NCBI GenBank assembly: GCA_038231175.1
Contig: JBBRLU010000033.1
Span: forward strand, 1-7,351
DNA length: 7,351 nt
DNA from: UBA4729 sp038231175
GTDB taxonomy: Bacteria > Patescibacteriota > Saccharimonadia > Saccharimonadales > UBA4665
Direction of reading: 5' to 3'
Shown: positions 1 to 5,863 of the stretch, piece after piece
Layout of the letters: the number at the start of each line of letters is the position of its first letter
Numbering within the stretch: the first letter of the stretch is position 1
Position numbers and translations under genes: made by a program
The notes under the pieces: generated by a model
Seen by the model: only the letters and a program-made list of their open reading frames with translations
Told to the model about the DNA's origin: nothing
Database searches by the model: none

Positions 1-1917
1 GCTGACGACCACCATCTTGCCGAGTGGGATATCGACGGTGACGTTACGCAAGTTATTTTCGCGGGCACCCTTGATACTGATGACCTTGCCGTTACCGAGG
101 CGGCGTTTTTTGGGAGTCGGTATTTCTTTGCGGCCCGACAGATACTGTGCCGTGATGCTATCTTTGACCTTCATGACTTCGGCCGGTGTACCGGCGGCGA
201 CGACCTTACCACCATGGATGCCGGCACCTGGTCCGATATCTAGCAGGTAATCGGCGGTGCGGATGGTGTCCTCATCGTGCTCGACCACAATGACAGTGTT
301 GCCGAGTTCCTTGAGATACTTCAAGGTTTTAATGAGGCGTTCGTTGTCACGTTGGTGCAGGCCGATACTCGGCTCGTCCAGCACGTACAACACGCCCTGT
401 AGTCCGGAACCGATCTGGGTCGCCAACCGGATACGCTGGGCTTCACCGCCGGACAAGGTGGTGGCGCTCCGCAGCAAGGTCAGATAATTAAGGCCGACGT
501 CTTGCAAGAACTTCAGCCGGGCGCCGATTTCTTTGAGGATCATCTCGGCAATCTTGGTTTCGGTGGCGTTGAGCTTGATACTGTTGAACCAATCGAGGGC
601 ATCGTCGATGGACAGCGTACAGACTTCCATGATTGACTGACCGGCGACGGTAATGGCCAGCACTTCCGGCTTTAAGCGCATACCTTTACAGGTGTGGCAC
701 GGTCGCTCCTGCATGAATTTCTCGATATCACGGCGGATAAAGTCGCTGTCGGTTTCTTTGTGACGGCGTTCGAGGTTAGTGACGACGCCCTCGTAGGTCG
801 TTTCAAAGGAGCGGCCCATACCGAGTGATACGCGGAATTTCTCGTTGCCGGTACCGTACATGACCAGATTGAGTTGCTCGGCCGTCAGGTCGGCCGTCGG
901 CACGTGCAGGCTGAACTTATAGCGCTCGGCCACGGCCTGCATCTTCTTCATGTACCAGTTGTCGACATTAATGCGGTTATAGGGCCGGATGGCACCCTCG
1001 GCGATCGTCAGTCGGCCGTTGGGGATGACCATCTCGGGGTCGACTTCCAAACGATTACCAAGACCGGTACAAACTGGGCAGGCACCCTGGGGACTGTTAA
1101 AGCTGAAGGTCCGCGGCTCTAACTCCGGTATGCTGATCTCCGGGTGGTTGGGGCAGGCGTACTGCAGACTGTAGGTGGTGGTGTTGTCGTCGGCTTTACT
1201 GTCGGCGTCCAAGATAACGACTTTGCCCTCGGCGACTTCCAGGGCCTGCTCCACAGATTGGACGAGGCGCGAGCGGCTGTCTTCGTCGTTGACGATACGA
1301 TCGACCACGACTTCGATGCGGTGGCGGTAGCTTTTCTCGAGCTTCGGGAACTCATCGAGGGCGTAGACCACGCCGTCGACGCGGGCCCGCGCAAAACCAG
1401 CCCGTTGATACTGTTCCGGGATATGTTCGAACGAACCTTTCTTATCGATGACGACCGGCGCCAGCACCATCAGGCGTTTGCCAGCGGTAGTAGCGACGAT
1501 CTGGTCGATGATGGCCGTCGACGTCTGACGAAGCACCGGTAGGCCGTCGATCGGACAGTGCGGCGTACCAATCCGGGCGTAGAGTAAACGCAGGTAATCA
1601 TAAATCTCAGTAACGGTCGCCACCGTACTGCGCGGGTTGCGACTTGTCGACTTCTGGTCGATCGAGATCGCCGGGCTCAGGCCGTCGATCTGGTCGACAT
1701 CCGGCTTTTCCATCAACCCCAAAAACTGTCGGGCGTAGGAGCTGAGCGATTCGACGTAGCGGCGCTGCCCTTCGGCGTAAATCGTGTCGAAGGCCAGGCT
1801 CGATTTCCCGGAGCCGCTAAGCCCGGTAATGACCACTAATTGGTTACGAGGAATCGTAACGTCAATGTTCTGTAAATTGTGTTCACGCGCACCTTTAACG
1901 ACAATCTGATCTGCCAA
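1..1917 (-). CDS. uvrA: UvrA, excinuclease ABC subunit A (N-terminal two thirds; 3' end outside window)
   Basis: Damage-recognition ATPase of nucleotide excision repair; as a dimer it loads UvrB at DNA lesions in the cytoplasm. I translated 639 codons with no stop. The first ATPase half has Walker A GLSGSGKS at residues 32-39, followed by the family stretches YVESLSSYARQFL and SPAISIDQKS. A zinc module follows with C255, H258, C280 and C283, next to the UvrA-typical ELEPRTFSFNSPQGACPVC. The ABC signature LSGGE lies at 488-492, Walker B with DEPS at 514-517, and a VEHD H-loop after it. The second half begins with KGARENNLRNV and is cut just before its Walker A; about 300 residues are missing compared with E. 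coli UvrA (940). The start is TTG at 1917-1915, chosen because GGAGGAA precedes it with good spacing and because the ADQIVVKGAREHNL beginning fits the family. Unusual points are the His replacing a zinc Cys and the TTG start. Identity is certain. Confidence 0.98.
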   Translation of the reverse strand, partial: MADQIVVKGAREHNLQNIDVTIPRNQLVVITGLSGSGKSSLAFDTIYAEGQRRYVESLSSYARQFLGLMEKPDVDQIDGLSPAISIDQKSTSRNPRSTVATVTEIYDYLRLLYARIGTPHCPIDGLPVLRQTSTAIIDQIVATTAGKRLMVLAPVVIDKKGSFEHIPEQYQRAGFARARVDGVVYALDEFPKLEKSYRHRIEVVVDRIVNDEDSRSRLVQSVEQALEVAEGKVVILDADSKADDNTTTYSLQYACPNHPEISIPELEPRTFSFNSPQGACPVCTGLGNRLEVDPEMVIPNGRLTIAEGAIRPYNRINVDNWYMKKMQAVAERYKFSLHVPTADLTAEQLNLVMYGTGNEKFRVSLGMGRSFETTYEGVVTNLERRHKETDSDFIRRDIEKFMQERPCHTCKGMRLKPEVLAITVAGQSIMEVCTLSIDDALDWFNSIKLNATETKIAEMILKEIGARLKFLQDVGLNYLTLLRSATTLSGGEAQRIRLATQIGSGLQGVLYVLDEPSIGLHQRDNERLIKTLKYLKELGNTVIVVEHDEDTIRTADYLLDIGPGAGIHGGKVVAAGTPAEVMKVKDSITAQYLSGRKEIPTPKKRRLGNGKVISIKGARENNLRNVTVDIPLGKMVVVS

Positions 1918-1921
1918 AATG

Positions 1922-1928
1922 TTCCTCC
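1922..1928 (-). promoter_or_regulatory. Shine-Dalgarno site fixing the TTG start of uvrA
   Basis: The minus strand reads GGAGGAA here, with 6 bases between the GGAGG core and TTG at 1917. An ATG at 1930-1928 overlaps the site but is out of frame with uvrA, so TTG is the supported start. Confidence 0.8.
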
Positions 1929-1941
1929 ATCAAGGCCCATC

Positions 1942-1970
1942 ATTGTACAGTTAAACGGCCGTTTAATCCA
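1942..1970 (-). promoter_or_regulatory. Predicted uvrA promoter
   Basis: On the minus strand, TGGATT (1970-1965, 3 of 6 matches to the -35 consensus) and TACAAT (1947-1942, 5 of 6 to the -10 consensus) are separated by exactly 17 bases. The predicted start point near 1936 would give a leader of about 18 bases containing the ribosome site. The -35 lies only 9 bases after the stop codon of the upstream gene, so uvrA can be transcribed on its own. Seen by eye; no transcript data. Confidence 0.55.
1951..1966. promoter_or_regulatory. 16-bp perfect palindrome in the uvrA promoter spacer (candidate operator)
   Basis: TTAAACGGCCGTTTAA equals its own reverse complement over 16 bases and lies between the predicted -35 and -10 of uvrA. 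A repressor dimer here would block RNA polymerase. With no loop bases it cannot be a normal intrinsic terminator hairpin. uvrA is a classic SOS gene in many bacteria, so a LexA-type repressor is the obvious candidate, but the motif is not the Escherichia (CTGT-N8-ACAG) or Bacillus (GAAC-N4-GTTC) box. Confidence 0.5.
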
Positions 1971-1979
1971 GTAGCTGGG

Positions 1980-2711
1980 CTACAATCCACTATAAGCCAC
2001 GGTATTGAGCTTCCATTCGATCGGGCCAATCTCGATGTCATGCACCGGCAAGTCGGCTGACAACAAATTAACAATGTCCTGGCTCTCCGATTCACACATA
2101 GCCGGTAGCCGCATGAACGGCATTTCCAGAGCTTGGATGGCGGTACCGGCTAGTTTTCGAAGCTTGCGTCCGGCTACCATGCGCATCTCAGCGTCCAGCA
2201 GAACTTCTTGCTGAGCCTGCAAAACCGACGCCCCGGAACCCTCGTCGATGACTAACGCCAATTCGTTCCCAATCCGTCGATCAATAGTTTTACTAGATAT
2301 GATGATCCTATTAGCTCGCACAACAATCGGCCCATCAGTCGCAGCGTATAAGTCTTCGACTTCATTCAAGGCAGCTGGTAAGGGATTTGGTCGCTTCTTA
2401 CTAGTTTTTTGAACTTTTCCAGAATTTTGACGGGTTCGGCGGGAAGTGTGCAGAACAGGTGACTCCATACGAGTATGAAGCTTGCGCAACAAATCATTTG
2501 ATTCGTCATTAGCTCGAATCCGGCGTTCAAAAATTGTTACCCGCAACCCTTCGGCCGCATAGACCAACGGGTCAAGTTCCCCGCTAGGATATTCTATCTC
2601 TTCGGCCATTCTTTTGGCATTAGTTAAGAGTTCCCGGAGTGAGGGACTAGGGGTGACCACTTTTCGAACAGCGCGGAGGCCAGACAATTTTTCGATATTT
2701 GGTGAGTTCAT
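1980..2711 (-). CDS. Hypothetical protein, 243 residues, with a basic central linker
   Basis: I do not recognise the family. The ATG at 2711 is chosen over an in-frame TTG at 2720 because AAGGAG (2726-2721) sits 9 bases before the ATG but directly touches the TTG. No signal peptide or membrane segment is visible, so it is probably cytoplasmic. Residues about 24-83 look helical and charged. Residues about 88-107 are strongly basic and probably disordered (HTSRRTRQ, then KVQKTSKKR), a composition common in nucleic-acid-binding linkers. Residues about 110-243 alternate beta-like (GPIVVRANRIIISS) and helical stretches. GC is lower than in the neighbours (about 40-45% in the sampled middle, against about 53%), which may mean weak constraint or later acquisition. 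It lies between a DEAH helicase gene and uvrA, reads the same way, and has its own promoter. A role with nucleic acids is only a guess. Confidence 0.85.
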   Translation of the reverse strand: MNSPNIEKLSGLRAVRKVVTPSPSLRELLTNAKRMAEEIEYPSGELDPLVYAAEGLRVTIFERRIRANDESNDLLRKLHTRMESPVLHTSRRTRQNSGKVQKTSKKRPNPLPAALNEVEDLYAATDGPIVVRANRIIISSKTIDRRIGNELALVIDEGSGASVLQAQQEVLLDAEMRMVAGRKLRKLAGTAIQALEMPFMRLPAMCESESQDIVNLLSADLPVHDIEIGPIEWKLNTVAYSGL

Positions 2712-2712
2712 C

Positions 2713-2733
2713 ACTATCAACTCCTTAGATAGT
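2713..2733 (-). promoter_or_regulatory. Ribosome site displayed in the loop of a short 5' stem-loop
   Basis: The minus strand reads ACTATC, then TAAGGAGTT, then GATAGT. The two 6-base arms pair perfectly and the 9-base loop holds the AAGGAG ribosome site of the 243-residue gene, whose ATG follows two bases after the stem. The predicted transcription start (about 2733) coincides with the first base of the left arm, so the stem-loop would be the extreme 5' end of the mRNA. Confidence 0.45.
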
Positions 2734-2739
2734 TTGCAA

Positions 2740-2748
2740 ATTATAGCA
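2740..2748 (-). promoter_or_regulatory. Extended -10 promoter for the 243-residue gene
   Basis: The minus strand reads TGCTATAAT, a perfect TATAAT preceded by the TGn extension. There is no good -35 at 17 bases (TGCTTA), as expected for extended -10 promoters. The predicted start is near 2733, giving a leader of about 22 bases. It lies in the 70-bp gap after the helicase stop codon. Confidence 0.65.
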
Positions 2749-2781
2749 TGGGATTACGCTGTTAAGCACATGCGCAAAGAC

Positions 2782-5400
2782 CTACAGTATTTTGTCGTCC
2801 CTCAAACGCTTCTTCAGTTGTTGCAGACTAACGCGTTTTTCGCCATAGATGAATGATACTTCCCGTCCGTCGGGTAATGTCAGCGTGTCGACCTCATCGA
2901 GCTTTTGAATGGCTTCAGGAGTAAATCGTTTAACGATGGCCCGGCCTTGGACGTATTTAATGCCCAGTGAAACGTCGCCAATGGCAATGGCAGCTGGTGC
3001 ATCGGCGATTATCTGCTCACGCTGCTCCGGACTGACGTAATTATCGAGCGAGATTGCTTGCTCTTCTATGATCGTCCGCAGATTATTTTCTATAAGGCCA
3101 GGGTCGTTGACCGTCACTGGGGCGGCTTGGTCGATCAGACTATTAATAGCGTCCTCGGTCAGGCGCTTGATCGGTACTTTCGACTTGTGGGCCAGGCGTT
3201 CAATGGCGCGCTTAATTTTGTAGAGTTCGGTCAGATGTTGACCGGGGCTGACCTTGACATGCTCGATGACGGTCGCCCGCAACAATGGCGACGGGCTAGC
3301 TGCGACCTCGCGAGATTGCAGGACGATAGTGTTCAGGAGCTGCTGCTCGACTTGCATAAACTTGCCGCCACGCATCGTAAAGCCGGACGGCTTCCAGCGG
3401 GTCAGATGAGTGGCGACCTTACCGATTTCGGCGATTGTCAATTCGGTGGCATCCTCAATAATGTGCTTCATTTCGGATACACCGGCCCTGACAATCTGGA
3501 CCCGGCGCGGATCACCAACTACGGCGCTGACGGTACCGAGCGTCACACTGCGGTTACTGACTTCGCGTAAGACAACTGACTCGCCTAGGAGTCGATATCG
3601 GCCTTCCCCAACCGGTAAGTAAATGGAGTTAACTAGGCCGGCAGCGATACACTCCCGCAGTTGCGTTCGTTCCTCTAAGGTTGGTGGCACCAATGGTTTG
3701 TAACCATCGATGCTGACGTGGCGGGCTACCTTGGCGTAGTGCTCGCGGGCCCGAATCACATTGTTTGTGTCTAGATCGTAGTCGTGCATCTCATCTAACG
3801 GCATAGTTTGGATCGCAATGAATATATCCAGCTGAGCCAGATGATCAGAAGTGACTTCATCGGTCAGACTTTGCCAACGCTTAGTCCCGTCGCGCTCGAA
3901 CAGTCGCAGGCCACCGACTTCTTTGGAAGCGGCGATGGCGGCCATATAGCCAGTAACCTGCGGATATAATCGCTCGGCGTGGATCATAGCTCGCCCCATC
4001 GGCAGTCGAAGCGGTAATTCGCTCATGCGTTTACCGGTAGTCGTAATACTGCCATCGGCATCCAGCCCACCGAGTGTTCGAATCCGCTGCTTTGAGCGAT
4101 CAAAGCGGGCTTCGGCTAACGGGTGGTAAAAGCCTTGGTCGGCGATGTCTTTACCGAGTGACGCCCAAAATAGCGTCAGCCGGTCGATGTCAGAGCGCAG
4201 GATTTCAGGCACTGGGCGGCGATCACGGTCGGCCTTAGACAAGAAGGTCGTCCGCTCATCAAGTCGGGTCAGGATACCGATACCGTCACAGGTACGACCG
4301 GCGCGGCCCATCTGCTGCTCAATATCATCTTGCGAAATCGGTAAACGCAGTAATCCCTGGCTATCTTCGCTGTCGAGTTCGATCCGGCGTTCCATACCTG
4401 TACTGATGACGTAGCGCGTACGCGGAATCGTCAGACTGGTCTGACCCATCTTGGTTTCAACCACAATCTTAATACCGGGCATATCCTCGTAAGCTGGTGC
4501 CTGGCGATCGGGCGTCATCTTAGCGTCCAACGGTATGAGCGTCGTCTGCTTCAGCACATCAAAGGGTAATAATGTCCGGATCTTATCAATGATATCTTTT
4601 ATTTCCTGTTTGCCCTCGGCAAAGACTTGGATAGTATTGGCCGCATCGTAACCGTCTGGGTTGTCAAAGATATCGATGGCAGCGCTAACGGCTTCCTTGG
4701 CGACCGTCGAATCGGCTTTCTCGAGATACTCGACAGTAAAAGTGCGGCCGGCAACTTCAATCACTGGCGGTACCTGACCAGCTTCATCCGATAGATACTC
4801 GGCAAGGGTATGGGCGTCAAGCGTAGCACTCATCAGAATCATTTTGAAATTAGGATTACTGGCTCGACGTTGCTTGCCAAGCAGGACTAACATCTCTAAG
4901 TTTTCGTTCCATTCGTGAACTTCATCAACGATCCACAGCTCATTATCGCGATCACTATCGGCCCGACCATCGCGGTTTAGGTGTAGCCCGTCGGTGACGA
5001 CTTTGATCCGCGCATCACGCGGGCCCTCCAACCCAGCCCCGGTTTGAAAACTTACTAATCGGGCAGCTGTATCGTCGCCAACGACTTCACTGAGCTCTAA
5101 TTGTATGCGCTCGGCGACATTGGCGGCAGCCCGGCGGCGCGGTTGGGTCAGGAAGACTGTTTGGAAGCCGGCTTCTAGGGCATACTGCGGTACCTGGGTA
5201 CTTTTACCGGCTCCCGTTTCAGCCACTAGAACCGTGATGGCATTCGACTGGATGGTATCTATAATTTCAGCTTTGCGCTCATATATCGGCAGCCCGCGAT
5301 TGCCAAGTTCCTCATAAAATGCGGGCGACGCTTCGACGGCTGGTCGCGCCGTCTGTTGATCAAATGCTACACCCAGTTCACCCGTCAAATTACCTGACAT
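2782..5400 (-). CDS. DEAH-box (HrpA/HrpB-like) ATP-dependent helicase
   Basis: Superfamily 2 DEAH-type helicase of 872 residues, close to HrpB length (just over 800) and well short of HrpA (about 1300). Such enzymes use NTP to remodel RNA or ribonucleoproteins in the cytoplasm. Motifs in order: I AETGAGKST (60-68), Ia TQPRRRAAANVAERI (85-99), Ib TDGLHL (136-141), II DEVH (159-162), III SAT (191-193), V TKMGQTSLT (316-324), VI QQMGRAGR (362-369). A winged-helix and ratchet region follows (LGGLDADGSITTTGKRMSELPL). The C-terminal third is not assigned beyond a final HrpB-like stretch (LPDGREVSFIYGEKRVS). Motifs V and VI depart from the usual ETSLT and QRxGRAGR, which marks a divergent branch. 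The start at 5400 has GAGGAG 8 bases upstream. The stop is TAG. The helicase fold is sure; substrate and HrpA versus HrpB assignment are not. Confidence 0.93.
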   Translation of the reverse strand: MSGNLTGELGVAFDQQTARPAVEASPAFYEELGNRGLPIYERKAEIIDTIQSNAITVLVAETGAGKSTQVPQYALEAGFQTVFLTQPRRRAAANVAERIQLELSEVVGDDTAARLVSFQTGAGLEGPRDARIKVVTDGLHLNRDGRADSDRDNELWIVDEVHEWNENLEMLVLLGKQRRASNPNFKMILMSATLDAHTLAEYLSDEAGQVPPVIEVAGRTFTVEYLEKADSTVAKEAVSAAIDIFDNPDGYDAANTIQVFAEGKQEIKDIIDKIRTLLPFDVLKQTTLIPLDAKMTPDRQAPAYEDMPGIKIVVETKMGQTSLTIPRTRYVISTGMERRIELDSEDSQGLLRLPISQDDIEQQMGRAGRTCDGIGILTRLDERTTFLSKADRDRRPVPEILRSDIDRLTLFWASLGKDIADQGFYHPLAEARFDRSKQRIRTLGGLDADGSITTTGKRMSELPLRLPMGRAMIHAERLYPQVTGYMAAIAASKEVGGLRLFERDGTKRWQSLTDEVTSDHLAQLDIFIAIQTMPLDEMHDYDLDTNNVIRAREHYAKVARHVSIDGYKPLVPPTLEERTQLRECIAAGLVNSIYLPVGEGRYRLLGESVVLREVSNRSVTLGTVSAVVGDPRRVQIVRAGVSEMKHIIEDATELTIAEIGKVATHLTRWKPSGFTMRGGKFMQVEQQLLNTIVLQSREVAASPSPLLRATVIEHVKVSPGQHLTELYKIKRAIERLAHKSKVPIKRLTEDAINSLIDQAAPVTVNDPGLIENNLRTIIEEQAISLDNYVSPEQREQIIADAPAAIAIGDVSLGIKYVQGRAIVKRFTPEAIQKLDEVDTLTLPDGREVSFIYGEKRVSLQQLKKRLRDDKIL

Positions 5401-5408
5401 TCATGTTA

Positions 5409-5416
5409 CTCCTCTT
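5409..5416 (-). promoter_or_regulatory. Shine-Dalgarno of the helicase, followed by two overlapping ATGs
   Basis: The minus strand reads AAGAGGAG, 8 bases before the helicase ATG (5400). A second ATG at 5404-5402, only 4 bases from the site, opens a four-codon frame (MNVR, stop TAA at 5392-5390) that overlaps the helicase start in another frame. Confidence 0.7.
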
Positions 5417-5487
5417 GGTTTTAAGCTCTAAGCATAGTGTAATCAACATAAGCAATAAACACCACATGTAGTGTAAGAAATCTTATA

Positions 5488-5498
5488 GTCAAATTGAC
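5488..5498. repeat. Short inverted repeat GTCAA-A-TTGAC
   Basis: Perfect 5-base arms around one base. The right arm overlaps the TTGACA at 5494-5499 of a weak plus-strand promoter candidate, and the reverse strand also reads TTGTCA and TTGACT. It may be an operator or simply two opposed -35-like hexamers. Confidence 0.3.
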
Positions 5499-5523
5499 AA
5501 TTATTTAACACTGGTGGCATAAG
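5494..5523 (+). promoter_or_regulatory. Possible second plus-strand promoter
   Basis: A perfect TTGACA (5494-5499) is followed after 18 bases by CATAAG (5518-5523, 4 of 6), which is preceded by TGG as an extended -10. It would start about 130 bases before the small membrane protein gene. It is weaker than the promoter at 5587-5614 and may be chance in AT-rich DNA. Confidence 0.25.
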
Positions 5524-5540
5524 ATACTCCAGAGAGCCGT

Positions 5541-5552
5541 CATTTTAAAATG
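5541..5552. repeat. 12-bp perfect palindrome CATTTTAAAATG
   Basis: Self-complementary over 12 bases in the middle of the divergent spacer. It is a possible protein-binding site. Its AT content makes chance occurrence more likely than for the GC-centred palindrome before uvrA. Confidence 0.3.
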
Positions 5553-5586
5553 TCGACATAAAGCATAAGCTTAAATTAGAATATAC

Positions 5587-5614
5587 TTGACATATCATCA
5601 ATTAAGTGTAAAAT
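5587..5614 (+). promoter_or_regulatory. Near-consensus promoter for the small membrane protein gene
   Basis: A perfect TTGACA (5587-5592), a 16-base spacer, and TAAAAT (5609-5614, 5 of 6). The predicted start near 5621 gives a leader of about 38 bases ending in AAGAGG five bases before the ATG at 5660. Two copies of a direct repeat overlap the spacer and the start point, so it is probably regulated. Confidence 0.65.
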
Positions 5615-5629
5615 GCTAATCAATTAAGT
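5597..5629 (+). repeat. Pair of 11-bp direct repeats spaced 22 bp across the promoter
   Basis: ATCAATTAAGT occurs at 5597-5607 and identically at 5619-5629. The 22-bp period is two DNA helical turns, so both copies lie on the same face. The first lies between -35 and -10 and the second covers the predicted transcription start, a typical repressor layout. The binding protein is unknown. Confidence 0.55.
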
Positions 5630-5659
5630 TACCTGGTCGTAACGAGATAAGAGGCACCG

Positions 5660-5863
5660 ATGTACGCGTTTTTAGTCCTGGGGTTAGTTCCTGGCACCAA
5701 TTTTCAAATTACCTTCATGGTCTGGATACAGGTCGTCGAAGCCTTTGCTATGGCTTTTTTCTTGGTCAAACTTGGTGGTCATTTTATCCATGCCGAACGG
5801 CAAGGTCTGGCTACTGCCCAGCCAGTACGGGTGGAGTTGCCGGCTAAGCTTCTGCATCGCTAG
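5660..5863 (+). CDS. Small predicted membrane protein, 67 residues
   Basis: I do not recognise the family. The protein has a short hydrophobic start (YAFLVLGLVPG, residues 2-12), a TNFQ turn, and a long hydrophobic stretch at about residues 17-38 (beginning ITFMVWIQVVEAF) with a glutamate (E27) in its middle. A hydrophilic tail of about 27 residues follows. It is likely a one- or two-pass inner-membrane protein. Support for a real gene comes from a near-consensus promoter at 5587-5614, AAGAGG at 5649-5654 five bases before the ATG, membrane-like composition, and its position as the only plus-strand gene. Its last 20 bases overlap the 3' end of sbcB, so transcripts from the two strands would collide or pair there. 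The stop is TAG. The main doubt is whether it is translated; the promoter geometry makes that likely. Confidence 0.7.
   Translation: MYAFLVLGLVPGTNFQITFMVWIQVVEAFAMAFFLVKLGGHFIHAERQGLATAQPVRVELPAKLLHR

Larger units (their letters stand above)
5401..5659. other. AT-rich divergent intergenic region
   Basis: This 259-bp gap separates the helicase (minus) from the small membrane protein gene (plus). By hand count it is about 32% GC, against about 53% in flanking genes. It contains plus-strand promoter elements, direct repeats and palindromes listed separately. TAGTGTAA occurs at 5435-5442 and 5469-5476, with its AGTGTAA core again at 5605-5611. CATAAG recurs at 5447, 5518 and 5565. I could not choose a single helicase promoter: several weak AT-rich hexamers exist on the minus strand. 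No convincing RNA gene or terminator is visible. Confidence 0.7.

Noticed and set aside
1144..1542. 132-codon plus-strand frame opposite uvrA
   Set aside because: It lies wholly inside the firmly identified uvrA on the other strand; composition mirrors uvrA codons.
1951..1966. Palindrome before uvrA as an intrinsic terminator of the upstream gene
   Set aside because: It has no loop bases and no T-run follows it; its place inside a promoter spacer fits an operator better.
2712..2720. TTG at 2720 as start of the 243-residue protein
   Set aside because: The AAGGAG ribosome site directly abuts it; the ATG at 2711 has normal spacing.
3058..3570. 170-codon open frame on the plus strand
   Set aside because: It is antisense to the conserved helicase, has no promoter or ribosome site, and its translation shows no family features. 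It is a mirror of the helicase codon pattern.
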